Origin: Daphnia pulex
Taxonomy: Eukaryota; Arthropoda; Branchiopoda; Diplostraca; Daphniidae
Direction: 5' to 3'
Assembly: GCF_021134715.1 (NCBI RefSeq)
Contig: NC_060019.1
Location: 7,440,001 to 7,504,000, forward strand
DNA: 64,000 nucleotides
In this document: one piece after another, positions 62,001 through 64,000 of the stretch
How positions within the stretch are numbered: position 1 is the first letter of the stretch
Layout of the letters: every line of letters begins with the position of its first letter
Translations under genes and position numbers: made by a program
Notes under the pieces: model-generated
Told to the model about the DNA's origin: nothing
The model's input: the letters and a program-made list of their open reading frames with translations, nothing else
The model's database searches: none

Positions 62001-62409
62001 AGCACGAAGGAAAAGTGTTGGACTGTGTTGCTGAGAGAATTAAAAAATAATTAGATCATGGAATTTAAAATGTAAAAATAGTGCATCTTACCATGGTACA
62101 TCACAAGGAAATGCAAACAGAGAAACTTGTTTTAACATTTCATCATCTTTAAAATTTTCCGGGAACTTTTGAACAACCCATGGCTGCTTGTTGGAGGTTT
62201 CAGGACTCACTATTTCACAGAAACACTCGATGAGGTGTTTAACATCGTTTCTAAATAAGGCAACGAAATTAGATCAATTATAAACTGCTTCAGGCAATAA
62301 ACAGCTGCAAAGGCAAAGACACTGATTGTGCAAAACAGTACAGATGAAGGCTATTTCAAATCAATTAAAGTAACTTTGCAACACATACGAACCTTAATCT
62401 AGATCCCAT
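59084..62409 (-). CDS. DENND1: Connecdenn (DENND1) Rab35 exchange factor
   Basis: Twelve coding exons: 62393-62409, 62092-62250, 61703-62030, 61472-61627, 61341-61406, 61158-61193, 60993-61094, 60660-60926, 60471-60596, 59888-60403, 59572-59742, 59084-59458. They sum to 2319 bp (772 codons). Start is MGSRLR, as in DENND1 proteins. DENN signatures in order: WTFGFCRQAPGAQTALVIIS, LPWHEFFFKILNQIAE, NRNLTEYFNAVDAHNMMVIF, MLHERRIVMVSS, WQHIYIPVLPPHLMDYLLAP, RVFLRALVQLIGGYRDALRF, FVQ-type VQSRPLPLRPFLE, MLQLQIFQQFIEERLEMLNS. The C-terminal third is disordered with a DPF (SDPFSNLL) and FDPL motif, typical AP-2/clathrin adaptor contacts. Connecdenns activate Rab35 on clathrin-coated vesicles and early endosomes. 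The first coding exon is 17 bp and one internal exon 36 bp. Reading frame shows no break. Confidence 0.9.
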
Positions 62410-64000
62410 TTCGAAAATTGGGATTCTACGTTTCCTGGTTCCCTAACATAATTCAGTTTTCGTTCGTCATATCACTGATCCAGATTTTTTGACAGCAGTC
62501 ACACACTCACCACTCAATCTGTTTCACTTTTGAGTTGGTCTGCTTCTTAAACATACCGGTAGATGGCTCATAGTCCAGGAGCGTCTAGCATCTCATCCGC
62601 ATACAGTACAGTACCAGCGCAGGTATAAATGGATAGCGATTAGCGAGAGAGTCTTTTTTTAAAACTTAAAAAAAAGTTTTAATTTTCATAACTTTTTGTA
62701 TATTTGCTCGTCCGGACTGCAGGACGAGAGATGTACAAAAGGAGTTAGAAAGACACTTCGACTAGTCACTTTGACCGCTTTTTGTATTATTTTTATTTAT
62801 GGGTTCCTCTCGGTTCCTCTCTTTCCCACCCGCTGATAGATATATACTATGTACACGTAAGGAATGAATTTTGTATTCCGCGCCATGCGTTCGCCCGCGT
62901 GATGTCGTCCGTCATTTTGGCAGTTTCATTTGCAACCGGCCGATAGAAAATTGGATGTGGCGGGGGTGGGACATAGCAGCGGAAGCAGAAGCGAAAGTTT
63001 TGGTGTAGTCCGGAATTCCGTTGATGGCCGACCGAAAATATTTTTTTGCTGGGCACAAGACTTTTTCGGTTTGGCGAAGCAACATCCGAAGACGCGAATG
63101 TTGCGGCAGAGCGGATTGGATATGGCCACCGGTGCCCACAGTCTACTGTTTCCGGTTGATCAGCATTCGTTGTTTGGTCCACACGCTGAACTTGTTCTCG
63201 CCGGCGAACGCTCGCCCTTGATTGAATTAAATGAAAAGTAATTAAAGTCTCTTAGACAGTTATGGCCCATCTAGGTATACTCGACTCCAATATGAGACTT
63301 TTAAAGTTTAAACAGTCAATTAATTCGAATTTTTTTTTCCAACACTTTTTTTCAGCACTTAAACAGAGACGGGGAGGACGCTGCCTTTTAACGAGATCAA
63401 AGTTGATTGCAACTAGGTTGAACATTATATATAAAGGCCCAAACTCTCGAGAGTTTGGGCTAATTTTATTTTAATTCGAATTCTTTAATTTTTAATTCTA
63501 ATAGGGGCTGCAGAAAAAGTGTCGTCTAGAATTAGAAACAGTAATATTGATAACTAATGATGTAACTCACGAGACGTTTTCAAAAAGAGCTTTGTTGCGC
63601 AATTGACATTTCTCTTGAAATTTTTCAAGAATACACAGATTTCGTCAAGATCGTTACATTCTCAATCAATCAAATTCAACATGTCTCATAACGAAGTTTA
63701 GGTTACAACAATATTTATATTCGAGAAAAGACTTCTCGTCGATAACGGTTACTGATATTCTCCGGGATCATTGAAAATCTTATTATTCAGTCCAAACTTT
63801 GTTTGGATCAGATAATTCAAATATTCAATAGTGCGATGCGGCGGGCAAGAAGATTCAGACCCTTATAGGGTAATAATCGAACGGTCCAGCTCGCAGAAGA
63901 ATATAGTTAACAATATAACGAAATAAAATTAGTTAATAATTGACTCATGTCCTTATATAGCACTGACCAATTCACATTTATTGCAGGGGATGTGATCTGT
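62410..64000. other. Connecdenn upstream region; possible start of a plus-strand gene
   Basis: On the plus strand an open frame ends at about 63240 with ATG at 63122 (MATGAHSLLFPVDQHSLFG..) and a GTAATT donor-like site right after ELNEK. It could be the first coding exon of a gene continuing beyond the right edge; no family is recognisable. The rest to 64000 is AT-rich without support for a gene. Confidence 0.25.
63437..63460. repeat. Perfect 24-bp palindrome
   Basis: GCCCAAACTCTC is followed directly by its reverse complement with no loop base. Flanks are A/T-rich. Confidence 0.9.

Noticed and set aside
62847..63241. Open frames on both strands near the right edge as complete small genes.
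   Set aside because: Overlapping frames on both strands, no domain, no start context except the plus-strand ATG at 63122, which is kept only as a possible first exon.

Overview
The window is animal nuclear DNA: every conserved gene is split by short GT-AG introns and the non-coding DNA is AT-rich and full of microsatellites. Gene content (Megator/TPR, off-track/PTK7, SNAPC4, connecdenn/DENND1, TANC/rolling pebbles, a FEM-1-like protein, a LysM secreted protein) fits an arthropod. A branchiopod crustacean such as Daphnia is my best guess; the species is inferred, not shown.

Layout, left to right: start of a LysM secreted protein (1-403, minus); an intronless FEM-1-like gene (1501-3654, plus); a TANC-like gene lacking its ankyrin block (4608-7522, minus); a kinase fragment (9299-9481); off-track (otk) copy A (10702-13961, plus); an 8.4-kb rearranged Ty1/copia retrotransposon (14617-23043, coding on minus); a partly duplicated interval (23049-36213) holding a broken Megator copy and a broken otk copy; a small unrecognised gene with a TATA promoter (36313-36918, plus); SNAPC4 (40242-42666, minus); about 5.9 kb of non-coding DNA duplicated from/to 25122-30724; intact Megator (50446-58401, minus, 16 exons, 2327 codons); and connecdenn (59084-62409, minus, 12 exons, 772 codons).

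Two large-scale events explain much of the window. First, a tandem duplication ran from inside an otk exon (11987) to inside a Megator exon (54761). Its novel joint lies at 32913/32914, where a 5'-truncated Megator abuts a 5'-truncated otk. Second, a copia element inserted beside otk copy A with a 5-bp target duplication. The other copy of the same sequence keeps the empty site (35550-35554).

The most unusual item is the copia element itself. Its gag-pol is split by six GT-AG introns. When these are removed, one continuous 1506-codon frame appears with zinc knuckle, protease, integrase, reverse transcriptase and RNase H. Its two full LTRs look identical and its tRNA-type primer site is intact, so the introns seem to have survived retrotransposition. 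I do not know of a described LTR retrotransposon with this structure. All exon boundaries were read by eye from splice signals, frame and family similarity.
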